Assembly: GCA_900540175.1 (NCBI GenBank)
Contig: UQFG01000001.1
Span: forward strand, 114,997 to 178,996
DNA: 64,000 bases
Reading direction: 5' to 3'
DNA from: an uncultured Mollicutes bacterium
GTDB taxonomy: Bacteria; Bacillota_I; Bacilli_A; Acholeplasmatales; Anaeroplasmataceae
A model generated the notes under the pieces. That model did no database searches. It saw nothing but the letters and a program-made list of their open reading frames with translations, and was not told the DNA's origin. This document shows positions 7,635-16,678 of the stretch, in pieces. The translations under genes were made by a program, and so were the position numbers. The first letter of the stretch is position 1. Every line of letters starts with the position of its first letter.

Positions 7635-9644
7635 ATGAAAGATAGTATTGGAAGAATGTTGTCAAAATCCATAAAAGAGAATAAATGGGTTCAAATTAAA
7701 TATAGAAATAAAAATGAAGAAGAAACTCTTTTTTGGTGTGCCGTCCATGATATTATGTTAAATAGTAGAAAAATCAAAGTCAGTATTTTCAATCAATTTA
7801 AGGGACAAAACATATTACATAGTGTCATAGATTTTAATCATATTTTATCATGTGAGATTATAGAAGGAACTTATTATGAAGTAGATGAAAAATTGGTTGA
7901 TAAGATAGAAAAAAATTTAGATTTGTTGACATGGTTAGAATATGATAATTTCAATGATAAAATATTAGAATATTATAGCGAAGCGAAAAGGTTGGATAAT
8001 GATCCCTATCAAAGTTTATATGGAAATGTAGAGGGAATTGATGCAAAAGTTCTTTTAAAATCTAAGTTCATTAAGCTAACATCTCAGCAATTTAAAAAAA
8101 TAGTTAACGATATTTGCCAAAATTTATATGATGAAAACAAGAAATTTTCAATATTGGCTATAAATAGACTTTCTATTTGTGAATCTAACAAGCAATACAT
8201 TGTTGCTTATAATCCATTAGTCTTAGATGTTGAACAACGGAGTTTAAAAATAAACGAAAATATGATTATCAATAGTTCTTTCTTAATTGATGGAATGAAA
8301 AAGTCACTAGCTACCTATCTTGATATTTCTCCAAATGATTTCATTTACGGGTTAAAGCATGATTTTGACACGTCAAAAGAACTTTTAAGAGACAATCTTA
8401 GACTGAGTGAAAAAATAGATGAGAATCCATATATTATGTTGATTCAAAGAGATATTGTTATGGATTATGATAAAATTTATGAAAGTATTATTGAAAAACA
8501 TAAACTGGGAAAATTAGAACTTCCTATGAAAGCTTTTTTTGGAGAAATAAGTAAAAGAAATAGGGGTAAAACAGAACCTACTATCGTCTTAATTGATAAA
8601 AAAGTGGATATTGACCAAATAAGAGTCGTATATAATGCAATGAAACATCCTGTAACTTATGTGCAGGGACCTCCGGGAACTGGTAAAACAACTACTTTAT
8701 TAAATGTGATTCTATCTTCTTTTTTTAGGGAAGAAACTTGTCTTATTTGTTCAAATAATAACCAGCCACTAGATGATATCGTACAAAAAATAAAATTTAA
8801 ATATAAGGAAAAAGATGTTATTTTTCCTTTGATTCGGTTGGGAAACAGAAGTGAATTATTAAAAGCAACAGAATATATTAAAATATTGGTAAATAATAAA
8901 AATACAGTGAATATTTTTGAAAACAAATTAAAAGAATTGGTCACTCTCACAACTGCTAATTACGAAGAACTTAAAAATTTACTGATTAAGTATGAAACAA
9001 AATTAGAAATCAAAGATAACTTAAATGATTTAAATCGATTTTACAGTTATATAATCCATAACAATGCTAGTTCAAAGGTTTTGCTTGGAAAAATTGAGGC
9101 CAGTATAGAAAAATTAAAAAAGAAAGATGATACGATCAAACCGATTTCCAATGAGGATGTTGTTTCAAAAGTTAAATCAGCGACTGATGATCTTGAATTT
9201 ATGATGTATCTTTATTACAATTCTTTTAAATATATCAATCGATTATTTCAAACACAAAACGAAGATTTACTTCAAGTCATTAGGATAGAGAATGAAGAAC
9301 AACGAGTAAATGAATTTATCAAATATTTGAAAGATGGGAAGTCTTTTAGAAAATTTCAAAAAATTTTTCCTGTGATTGTATGCACCAATATATCTTGTTT
9401 GAGATTGGGAGATACCAATGCTTTATTTGATATATGTATTATGGATGAGGCTGGACAATGTGATGTTGCTTCTGCATTAGTCCCCATTTCAAAAGCAAGA
9501 AGACTATTACTTGTTGGGGATGTTAACCAACTTCAACCAGTAATTACATTGGACAGTACAATTAATGAAAATATGATGAAAAAGTATGAAGTTCCGAGGG
9601 AATATAGAAGGATGTGGAAGGATGTATCACATATTGATCGTTGA
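7635..9644 (+). pseudogene. truncated SF1 (UPF1-like) helicase
   Basis: An AT-rich 669-codon frame. After about 340 residues of unrecognised N-terminal sequence comes Walker A GPPGTGKTTT (motif I), then the Walker B region CIMDEAGQCDVASALVPIS and motif III LLLVGDVNQLQPV. This is the AAA_11/UPF1-like SF1 helicase core. The second RecA domain, with motifs IV-VI, is missing: the frame reaches KKYEVPREYRR and then reads out of frame through the first 23 bp of the response regulator gene. A full helicase would need another 250 or more residues. I read this as a broken gene, probably once part of a defence or mobile island, whose 3' end was lost in a deletion. ATG 7635 has GGAAGG upstream, so a truncated protein could still be made. 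Confidence 0.75.
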
Positions 9645-10278
9645 GGACGATATCGATATTGGAAACGTTTTAGAAAAAGCATTGTATCAGGAAGGGTATG
9701 CGGTAACTAGGGCCTATTCCGGTACAGAGGCGAAATTATTGGCCGATCGCCAGTTTGATTTGATTCTTTTGGATTTGATGCTACCCGGCCTCCAAGGAGA
9801 AGAATTATTGTCTGTTTTTTCGGATACGAAAGTAATCGTTCTTTCTGCTAAGGCCGATTTGGATAACAAAGTCCATTTGTTGTTGAACGGCGCAATCGAT
9901 TACATCAGCAAACCGTTTTATCTAAAAGAAGCAGTTGCCAGAGTAAAAGTGGCTTTAAGAAAGAATTCAGGGGTTGATACAACGTTTTTGACCTATAAAG
10001 AATTAAAACTGAATAAAGAAAATCATACGTTTTTTGTCAATGATCACGAGATCAAACTGACTAAAACGGAATTTGCCATCGTACGAGTACTCATGCAATA
10101 TCCGGAAAGAGTCTATTCCAAAAGCAGTATCGTCGATTTGATCGTTGATGAAACCAATGACGGTGTGGAATCCAGTTTAAACGTTCATATTTCCAATATT
10201 CGCAATAAAATCAATCTTTATGCGCATGAAAACTATATTGAAACAATATGGGGGCTTGGGTATAAACTTCAAAAATAA
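9622..10278 (+). CDS. OmpR-family response regulator
   Basis: 218 residues. Receiver domain with the acidic pair in LIVEDD, the phosphoacceptor D51 in LILLDLMLPG and K97 in ISKPF; a winged-helix DNA-binding domain (about 125-218) ends in the typical ETIWGLGYKL. It is the regulator of the two-component system whose kinase is encoded two genes downstream (12116). ATG 9622 is chosen because MYHILIVEDD is the normal receiver start; upstream GAAGG copies at 9607 and 9617 give ribosome sites, though the nearer abuts the ATG. The start lies inside the end of the helicase fragment, showing the fusion point of foreign and native DNA. It may autoregulate through the TCTTAA boxes just downstream. Confidence 0.93.
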   Translation: MYHILIVEDDIDIGNVLEKALYQEGYAVTRAYSGTEAKLLADRQFDLILLDLMLPGLQGEELLSVFSDTKVIVLSAKADLDNKVHLLLNGAIDYISKPFYLKEAVARVKVALRKNSGVDTTFLTYKELKLNKENHTFFVNDHEIKLTKTEFAIVRVLMQYPERVYSKSSIVDLIVDETNDGVESSLNVHISNIRNKINLYAHENYIETIWGLGYKLQK

Positions 10279-10279
10279 A

Positions 10280-10307
10280 TCTTAAGCTTTTCTTAAACTT
10301 TTCTTAA
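10280..10307 (+). promoter_or_regulatory. three TCTTAA boxes at 11-bp spacing, likely response-regulator operator
   Basis: TCTTAA occurs at 10280-10285, 10291-10296 and 10302-10307, exactly 11 bp apart, i.e. one helical turn. OmpR/PhoB-family regulators bind such direct repeats head to tail. The last box ends where the -35 would lie for the -10 at 10330, the classic activator position. The cognate regulator is encoded immediately upstream. Direct observation: the spacing. Inference: the binding. Confidence 0.7.
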
Positions 10308-10329
10308 GTAATTTTTAATTTTTACTTGT

Positions 10330-10335
10330 TAGAAT
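10330..10335 (+). promoter_or_regulatory. -10 box of the ABC-kinase operon
   Basis: TAGAAT at 10330-10335 with no good -35 17 bp upstream; the TCTTAA boxes sit there instead, as in activator-dependent promoters. This -10 covers an in-frame ATG at 10334, which supports the downstream GTG as the real start. Confidence 0.55.
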
Positions 10336-10354
10336 GGTTTCGGTAGGTGATATA

Positions 10355-11266
10355 GTGAATGTAATACAAACATGCGATTTATCAAAAAAATATGGTAAAT
10401 TCCAAGCGTTGAAAAATGTAAATATGCATATTCAAAAAGGCGATATTTACGGTTTTGTCGGCAAAAACGGAGCCGGTAAAACAACCTTGATCCGAATCAT
10501 ATGTGGATTACAAGATCCCACAAACGGTGAATACAAACTCTATGATGTGACGAACCGTCATCGGGATATAGCCGTTATCCGAAAAAAAGTAGGGGCGATT
10601 GTTGAAATGCCATCCCTTTATTTGGATTGTTCCGCAAAGGAGAATTTGCGGTATCAGTTCGAAATGTTGGGGAATCCAGATTTGACGCAGATCGACGATA
10701 TTTTGAAATTGGTCGGTTTGAAAGAAACCGGGAAGAAAAAAGTAAAAGATTTTTCACTCGGGATGAGGCAACGGTTGGCCATCGGTTTGACATTGGTCGG
10801 CAATCCCGATTTGATTGTTTTAGATGAACCGATCAATGGATTGGATCCGGAAGGAATCATAGAAATTCGGGAATTGATTTTAAAACTAAATCATGAACGA
10901 GGCATAACTTTTTTGATTAGTTCCCATATTTTGGATGAGTTAGCCAAACTGGCTACTCGCTATGGGTTTATTAAAGATGGAAATCTGATTAAGGAAATGA
11001 CAAGAGAAGAATTAATGAATGAATGCCGAAAATCCGTGTTGATCGAAACAACGGATTTAAAGAAAAGTATTGTTGTTTATGATGAACTGGCTTACGATTA
11101 TCGAATTCTTTCGGAAAACCAAGTGGAAATCAACCAAGAAGTCGACATAACCGATTTGGTTTTGGAACTCAGTAAACGTCAAATCCGAGTGAAAAAAATC
11201 AAAGAAAAAGATGAAAATTTAGAAACATATTTTATGAAGTTATTGGGGGAGAGTCAATATGATTAA
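10355..11266 (+). CDS. ABC transporter ATPase, BcrA/DrrA-like
   Basis: About 303 residues with Walker A GKNGAGKTTL, signature LGMRQRLAIG (a variant of LSGGQ, common in this family), and Walker B LIVLDEPINGLDP. The C-terminal 80 residues form the extra domain found in BcrA-like drug and lantibiotic immunity ATPases. Works with the permease at 11259, overlapping it by 8 bp. GTG 10355 is preferred because AGGTGAT lies 4-5 bp upstream and the alternative ATG at 10334 overlaps the -10 box. With the two-component genes around it, the pair likely forms a peptide-antibiotic resistance or efflux module; the substrate is unknown. Confidence 0.9.
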   Translation: MNVIQTCDLSKKYGKFQALKNVNMHIQKGDIYGFVGKNGAGKTTLIRIICGLQDPTNGEYKLYDVTNRHRDIAVIRKKVGAIVEMPSLYLDCSAKENLRYQFEMLGNPDLTQIDDILKLVGLKETGKKKVKDFSLGMRQRLAIGLTLVGNPDLIVLDEPINGLDPEGIIEIRELILKLNHERGITFLISSHILDELAKLATRYGFIKDGNLIKEMTREELMNECRKSVLIETTDLKKSIVVYDELAYDYRILSENQVEINQEVDITDLVLELSKRQIRVKKIKEKDENLETYFMKLLGESQYD

Positions 11267-12107
11267 TTTATTGCACGCCGGTTACAGAAGAATGTTTCAC
11301 AGCAAATTGCTTTACTTTTTATGTTCGGTTATGTTTTTAATTGTCTTTTTCTATTCTCTTGCGTTATATGTGCTGGGAATCAGTCAAGGAGGGGGCAATG
11401 GTTTTGCTTCTACCGATAATTTTGTACTTAGTTTCCCCTCCATTGCTTTGATTCCGACCATCGGCATGGCAATCTATATTTTCGGTGCGAATTTGATCGG
11501 TAAAGATTTTGAATTTCAAACGATTAAAAACAAAATCATTATCGGAAACAGTAAAATAAAAATTTATCTTGTTCATTGGATTCTTGTTTTTTCAGCCGGC
11601 ATGTTGTTTTATTTGGCGTATTATTTCGGTGTTCTTACCGTCGGTATGGCATTGGTTGGAAAACCGTTCCGCCTTCTTTATGCCTTTGATGTTTTAAAAT
11701 TACTGGGATATCAGGTATTATTGGTGTTGACTTATGCCAGTGTTGTTACTTCGATTTGCCACATTACTAAAAACAAAACCGTTTCGGTAATATTGTTGCT
11801 TGTATCCGGTGTTGTACTAATGACTTTGGGGTATAGTATTATTGGTCGTCTTAATGAGCCTGAATTTTGGAAAGATTATGAAACCGGCCAACTCATTGTC
11901 AATTCCGGATATATCAAACCCGGCTTTTTAAGAAGTTTGTTGACTTTCGTCGTGCATTTCTTTCCAAGTTGTTCGAGTTGTTATTTTATGCTTTCAACCG
12001 GTTTATCTGAAATTCCGCTATTGGAAATAAGCATTTATGCGATTGTATTTATCGTTTTATTCTCCGTATTGGGACTTTATATCTTTCATCGATCGGATTT
12101 AAAATAG
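11259..12107 (+). CDS. ABC-2 type permease, partner of the upstream ATPase
   Basis: 282 residues, about six hydrophobic segments: one near 17-40 (LLYFLCSVMFLIVFFYSLAL), a pair near 60-120, two in 145-200 and a last one before the C terminus (YAIVFIVLFSVLGLYIF). Topology and length fit the BcrB/ABC-2 permease group. No sequence motif fixes the substrate. ATG 11259 overlaps the ATPase stop, so translation is coupled; the kinase follows 8 bp later. Confidence 0.82.
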   Translation: MINLLHAGYRRMFHSKLLYFLCSVMFLIVFFYSLALYVLGISQGGGNGFASTDNFVLSFPSIALIPTIGMAIYIFGANLIGKDFEFQTIKNKIIIGNSKIKIYLVHWILVFSAGMLFYLAYYFGVLTVGMALVGKPFRLLYAFDVLKLLGYQVLLVLTYASVVTSICHITKNKTVSVILLLVSGVVLMTLGYSIIGRLNEPEFWKDYETGQLIVNSGYIKPGFLRSLLTFVVHFFPSCSSCYFMLSTGLSEIPLLEISIYAIVFIVLFSVLGLYIFHRSDLK

Positions 12108-12115
12108 GAGTCAAT

Positions 12116-13000
12116 ATGTTTTATTTAACCGTTTTCCTTATTCTCGCATTGGTTATAATTCTTGGTTTGGTGAGTGTTTTAGTTGTTCTTATTATGGATA
12201 TGAAAGCAATCACGCAACAATATAAAACGATTCTTCACACGGATACGAATCGCGAAATTACGATCAACAGTCGTTTAAAATCGGTTCGACTGTTTGTCAA
12301 AGAATTAAATAAAGGGTTGAAGGATTTAAAGAAAATAAGGTTTGAACATAAAAACGGAATGGATCAACTGAAAAAAAATATTATTGATTTATCGCACGAT
12401 TTAAGAACGCCCATTACGGCTGTCATCGGTTATTTGGATTTATTGGAAGACAAAGAAACGGAAATTCAAGAACTTTCGATTATCCGAAAAAGAGTAGAAG
12501 AATTGAAAACACTCTCGGAAGATTTGTTTCGATATGCTTTGATAGCGGAAATTAAAGAAAGAAAAGAACGGCTTAATGTCGTGGACTTCTTAAAAGAAGT
12601 GAGTTTATCCTTTTATGCAAGCCTTTCTTTAAAAAATCTGCAAGTCAATATTCGTATCTTACAAAAAGAAATCATGATTATGGCCAATCGGGAGGTACTG
12701 AACCGCCTATTTAATAACATCTATTCCAATATCGTAAAGTATGCAGATGATGATGTTACACTGTTGGTTGAAAAGGATATGATTTTGTTTAGAAACCATA
12801 CCAAATCGATCGATAAAGTTGAAATAGCAAGAATTTTTGATCGCTTTTACACGGTTCAATACCAACACCAAGGAACCGGTCTTGGACTTTATATCAGCAA
12901 AACGATTGTTGAAAGTTTGGGGTATCGTATGTCCGCACGGTTTGATGAAGAAATCTTTGAGATTAAAATCGATTTCAGTAAAAAATATTCGAAAGAATAA
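12116..13000 (+). CDS. sensor histidine kinase with a minimal sensor part
   Basis: 294 residues. One strongly hydrophobic segment (about 3-28) is followed by a charged linker, the dimerisation helix with H94 in LSHDLRTPITAVIGY, and the ATP-binding domain with the N-box (NRLFNNIYSNIVKYA), and the G-box GTGLGLYI. There is almost no extracellular part, so it cannot bind a ligand outside by itself; kinases of this sort typically sense through their partner ABC transporter or the membrane. It should phosphorylate the response regulator at 9622. Order regulator-ATPase-permease-kinase suggests one regulon. A terminator follows. Confidence 0.92.
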   Translation: MFYLTVFLILALVIILGLVSVLVVLIMDMKAITQQYKTILHTDTNREITINSRLKSVRLFVKELNKGLKDLKKIRFEHKNGMDQLKKNIIDLSHDLRTPITAVIGYLDLLEDKETEIQELSIIRKRVEELKTLSEDLFRYALIAEIKERKERLNVVDFLKEVSLSFYASLSLKNLQVNIRILQKEIMIMANREVLNRLFNNIYSNIVKYADDDVTLLVEKDMILFRNHTKSIDKVEIARIFDRFYTVQYQHQGTGLGLYISKTIVESLGYRMSARFDEEIFEIKIDFSKKYSKE

Positions 13001-13016
13001 TAAGACGTTCAAAACG

Positions 13017-13050
13017 AATCACAGTTGACACTGTGATTTTTTTTATTTTT
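13017..13050 (+). terminator. terminator of the two-component/ABC operon
   Basis: AATCACAG and CTGTGATT pair around TTGACA, followed by a run of T. Confidence 0.9.
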
Positions 13051-13112
13051 ACCGCAAAAAACAATTTTTATATAAGAAAATAAGAATTATAATTCCTGAA
13101 AATACGAATGAA

Positions 13113-13141
13113 TTGCAAAAAAACAAACATTATTGTATAAT
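13113..13141 (+). promoter_or_regulatory. strong sigma-A type promoter of the secreted-protein operon
   Basis: TTGCAA (13113-13118), 17-bp spacer, TATAAT (13136-13141); the ATG of the secreted protein is about 30 bp further, after AAAGGGAAG. Confidence 0.75.
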
Positions 13142-13170
13142 ATGATCAAATAAAAAGAAAGGGAAGAAAT

Positions 13171-13983
13171 ATGAAAAGAAATCGATTTTTTATTTTTTTG
13201 TTTTTAGTTCTGTTTTTTTTAGGAAATCAGTATGATTGTTATGCTGATGATCATAATTATTTTTTGGATTATAGCACCGAGGGTGGTGGCGGTGGCATTT
13301 CTGCTGAGGAATTTGCTTATTATGCCAGTGCGTTGGGATTTTCCCTCTCTAAAAACAATATCCCACTTTATATAAACGGAACGACCATTCGAAAGACGTT
13401 TTATGAAGTCCGAAGAAAGGATAAGTTAGAACATCATACAACGATTTTTGATTTTATCGTAATGAATGAAGATAACCCGCATATTTTAATTTATGCTTAT
13501 AAAATTATAACAAAACCATATCAACCCGGTCGCAACTGGGGATTTATGGGAATCGGATCCTACGGGGATGATTTCCTTCAGGATCAAGTCCATGTGACAA
13601 TCGATTTTAACAAAAATATTTCCCTTCTTAATCATGCTCCCAAAAATAAACCGTCGCAAGTAGGAAGCAGCATCGGTGTTTCATACGGAACATCGGGTTT
13701 TTCTGTTTCTGCCAGCGCCGATTACACGCATTCGCAGTTAAATATCATTTCTAGAAGCAGCATAGCCAACAATCAGTATGATGTATTATACGATTTCGAT
13801 GAATCCAATTGGACTGCCTACACAACCAATGAAGTGGAAAGTTTCGGAATGGTTGTATTGGATTGTGCGTCTTCAAGTGTTTCTTTTTCTGTTTGCTTTG
13901 ATGTGACGTATCATGATTGGAATGGCGGTGAGCCGGGATTGGAACAGGTTACGCAGGTTTTGGATATCAACTGTACTTTTTAG
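13171..13983 (+). CDS. secreted protein of unknown family, beta-rich
   Basis: 270 residues with a clear Sec signal peptide (MKRNRFFIFLFLVLFFLG, probable cleavage after the Ala in CYA, near residue 25) and no lipobox. The mature part begins near a five-glycine run. Its middle (about 168-200) has alternating small polar and hydrophobic residues (SSIGVSYGTSGFSVSASA), a pattern seen in amphipathic beta-hairpins of pore-forming or surface beta proteins. Three Cys near the C terminus could form a disulfide. No family recognised. It leads an operon with two fused ABC transporters and a lipoprotein, so it may be their cargo, their partner, or an effector they protect against. Function unknown. Confidence 0.8.
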   Translation: MKRNRFFIFLFLVLFFLGNQYDCYADDHNYFLDYSTEGGGGGISAEEFAYYASALGFSLSKNNIPLYINGTTIRKTFYEVRRKDKLEHHTTIFDFIVMNEDNPHILIYAYKIITKPYQPGRNWGFMGIGSYGDDFLQDQVHVTIDFNKNISLLNHAPKNKPSQVGSSIGVSYGTSGFSVSASADYTHSQLNIISRSSIANNQYDVLYDFDESNWTAYTTNEVESFGMVVLDCASSSVSFSVCFDVTYHDWNGGEPGLEQVTQVLDINCTF

Positions 13984-14004
13984 CCGTAAATCAGGGAGGA
14001 AAAC

Positions 14005-16203
14005 ATGTTGCAATTACAAAACATTCAAAAAACGTACAAAGTGAAAAAAAAGATGATTCATGCGCTTAACGGCATCGATTATACATTCAGTGACCATGGA
14101 TTTTATTGGATCAGCGGTGCATCCGGCAGCGGAAAATCGACCTTGTTGCATATCATCGGCGGCTTGGAAAAGGCCAGTTCGGGTACCGTGAGTGGCACGT
14201 ATTCTTTTGATCAAATCGGCATTGTCTTTCAAGACCATAATCTCCTTTCTGATTTTACCGTTTATGATAATTTGGCGATCTTCGGATCATCGAAAGAAGA
14301 TATTGAAAAAACATTATCACAATTGGATTTACTGGATAGAATGAATGTTCAAGCCAAATATTTATCCGGCGGCGAAAAACAACGTTTGGGAATTGCCAGA
14401 GCGTTATTGAAAAACGTACAAATATTACTGTTGGATGAACCGACGGGAAATTTGGATGAAGAAAATACGGTTATCATTTTTAAATTGCTGCAACAACTTT
14501 CCGAATATCTTCTGGTTATCATGGTTTCGCACAACGAATTGGCTAAAGAATACGCGACTTGGCAACTCATACTTTCAGAAGGAAAATTGGTTGAAACGAT
14601 CAAACTGAAAGAAGAAAAAAAGAAGAAGGATCGTTTTGTTCGGCAGACTAAAAAAAAAGCATTTGGATTTATTTTTCAACTTCGCTACGCTTTTCAATTG
14701 GCACTAAAACGTCCGCTTCTTTCTATATTGGAAGTGATTTTGATCACACTTTGCCTTTTTTCGTATTTAACGTTGAGCAATTATACCGGATATGATAAGG
14801 CGGAGACACTGTATCGTAGTTTGGAAACAAAAGAAATTGTCCATCAACCTATGAATTTACAAGTGTACATGGCTGGCAAAAACGACAAAAAAGTGGCCAT
14901 CGGCGATCGATTGTATCAACAGTTACAGCAAATTTACGGCGTGGTTTTTCCTTATATTTGGGCCCAAGTAAACGGTCAGAGGATTAAAATTTATTTGGAT
15001 GAATCGTTAAGCGAAGAAGGACTTGTACTGACCGATTATATTCGAGATGTTTATCTTTTGCCTTATCAAACGAAACAGTTGGATCTTACGCTTTTTTCCG
15101 ATGCGTTTCGTTTCAATACAACTATGTCGGTGTTATCTTTTTTAAATACCGATTATTCCACATTTTTCGGATCCAATATCGGTAATAATGAATTTACAAA
15201 TACATATCGGGATCTAATTGAAAATAAATATTTGATCGGGTATTTAAATCCTTCTGTCTTTCAAAGCCTTCTTGTAAATGAAAATGCAGTCCTTTCTTTG
15301 AAAGGAACAACCTTCAATCCGACTTTTTATCAAAATCGTCCGCTTACCGATTTCTATTTTAAAGTCGATGCCAAATATCAAATGGCTGTAGAAGAACTAT
15401 CGTTGATTAAAGGCCAAATGCCTAAGAACAAATATGATCTGGTTGTTACGTATGATCTTGAGGTCGGTTCCTATAATTGTTTTGATTTTACCGATTCCAA
15501 TCAACAAGTATATTATAGTGATATCTTCGAACTGAGCCGGATTACACCGAATGTATTTATTTGCGGCGTAGCCGAAAATCTTTCGAATACTGGTGCGGAT
15601 ACTTATATCAGCAAGGCTTTTTACGAAGAAATTGTAAAACAGGCTTATTCTTATTTGGTAAGCGGTTTTTCGGTCGATACAACCGATTTAAATCAACAGG
15701 CGCTTCAAACGGCAATCACCAAAAGCCTTTTGGCCGATTGTGTATTTGAACTGGATATGTATGCTTCTTTGGATCAATATCAAAATTTAACGAATTTTAT
15801 GGTTAGCATATTGGAGCCTTTTTCGTTGGTTTTTTTAGTGTGTGTGTTTCTATTTACGGTTTATGTGAATCTTAAAAGGATGAACAGCAAAGAAAAAGAG
15901 CGAATGATTTTTAAGTCTTACGGCATCGGCAACGTGCGATTTCTTTGTCCGTTGATATTGTATGAAGAAATTAAGATCGTATTTTCTTTTTTACTGGCGG
16001 TGCTGATTTCTGCCGGGACGATTTTTCTTTTGGACCGACAGATTCACGTCGGATATCGAAACTTTTCGTTTCTTATCTTTCGATATGATCGGGCTTTCTT
16101 GATTTTAGGTGTGGCTGTATTGCTCGGTATGATCAGTTTGTTGTTGACGTTGATAAGAAGTAATTCAAGAACAATTACTTTTAATTTGAAAAATAATCGG
16201 TGA
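14005..16203 (+). CDS. fused ABC ATPase-permease of MacB topology (copy 1)
   Basis: 732 residues. Residues 1-215 are a MacB/LolD-type ATPase: Walker A GASGSGKSTLL, signature LSGGEKQRLGIARAL, Walker B ILLLDEPTGNLDEEN. One membrane segment follows (about 245-263), then an extracellular domain of roughly 340 residues, then three membrane segments in the last 130 residues (LVFLVCVFLFTVYVNL and two more). This order is the MacB mechanotransmission layout, in which ATP hydrolysis drives periplasmic or surface movements instead of transport through the membrane. ATG 14005 follows GGGAGGA. Copy 2 at 16678 is a diverged paralogue, so the pair may form a heterodimer. Confidence 0.88.
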   Translation: MLQLQNIQKTYKVKKKMIHALNGIDYTFSDHGFYWISGASGSGKSTLLHIIGGLEKASSGTVSGTYSFDQIGIVFQDHNLLSDFTVYDNLAIFGSSKEDIEKTLSQLDLLDRMNVQAKYLSGGEKQRLGIARALLKNVQILLLDEPTGNLDEENTVIIFKLLQQLSEYLLVIMVSHNELAKEYATWQLILSEGKLVETIKLKEEKKKKDRFVRQTKKKAFGFIFQLRYAFQLALKRPLLSILEVILITLCLFSYLTLSNYTGYDKAETLYRSLETKEIVHQPMNLQVYMAGKNDKKVAIGDRLYQQLQQIYGVVFPYIWAQVNGQRIKIYLDESLSEEGLVLTDYIRDVYLLPYQTKQLDLTLFSDAFRFNTTMSVLSFLNTDYSTFFGSNIGNNEFTNTYRDLIENKYLIGYLNPSVFQSLLVNENAVLSLKGTTFNPTFYQNRPLTDFYFKVDAKYQMAVEELSLIKGQMPKNKYDLVVTYDLEVGSYNCFDFTDSNQQVYYSDIFELSRITPNVFICGVAENLSNTGADTYISKAFYEEIVKQAYSYLVSGFSVDTTDLNQQALQTAITKSLLADCVFELDMYASLDQYQNLTNFMVSILEPFSLVFLVCVFLFTVYVNLKRMNSKEKERMIFKSYGIGNVRFLCPLILYEEIKIVFSFLLAVLISAGTIFLLDRQIHVGYRNFSFLIFRYDRAFLILGVAVLLGMISLLLTLIRSNSRTITFNLKNNR

Positions 16204-16207
16204 TGGT

Positions 16208-16678
16208 ATGAAAAAAATTAGTTGGTTGATCGGATTGTTTTTATTGTTGGCATCTTGCCAAACAACCAATATTTACGATGAACGTGTTTCTTTTTTAAAA
16301 AGGCATGATGCGATGATTTATCAGTATCAAAAGACCAATCCTTATCTGTGTGAGGCTTCGTTTGATGGGCTGTTTGATGCCGATCAAATTAAGGATCATG
16401 CCTTTGTTTTCATTGCGGTAGATGGTGCTGTTGTTTCAATTACTCAAACGCTTCAACATCAGTTGAATACGTTTTTGCAACAATCCTCACAAAATACGGC
16501 CATTCTTTACGGTAACAGTTCAAGCGGTCTTTCGATTCAAGTGGAAACAAATATTCCTTATGGAGCATTTGATGATCATCAAATGGAATTGATCGATGGG
16601 AATCCTTCTAAAACGTATGCCAGTCATATCATTGAGATATGTTTTCTGCTGGTTCGAAACTATGCGGAGGAATTATAA
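16208..16678 (+). CDS. lipoprotein between the two fused transporters
   Basis: 156 residues with an N-terminal lipoprotein signal (MKKISWLIGLFLLLASCQ; lipobox LASC, Cys 17). The mature part, about 140 residues, has no motif I know. Start ATG 16208 lies 4 bp after the preceding stop, and its TAA overlaps the next ATG (TAATG), so the three genes are tightly coupled. A surface-anchored accessory of the transporter pair is a reasonable inference, like the adaptor roles of lipoproteins beside MacB-type systems. It could also bind the secreted protein at 13171. Confidence 0.82.
   Translation: MKKISWLIGLFLLLASCQTTNIYDERVSFLKRHDAMIYQYQKTNPYLCEASFDGLFDADQIKDHAFVFIAVDGAVVSITQTLQHQLNTFLQQSSQNTAILYGNSSSGLSIQVETNIPYGAFDDHQMELIDGNPSKTYASHIIEICFLLVRNYAEEL

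Noticed and set aside
7635-9644. The helicase as an intact novel defence gene
   Set aside because: The second RecA domain is missing and the frame ends in out-of-frame regulator sequence; it is better explained as a truncated remnant.
13171-13983. Lactococcin-972-type bacteriocin
   Set aside because: The protein is three times too long, and the partner genes are fused ATPase-permeases and not separate DUF1430 and ATPase genes.
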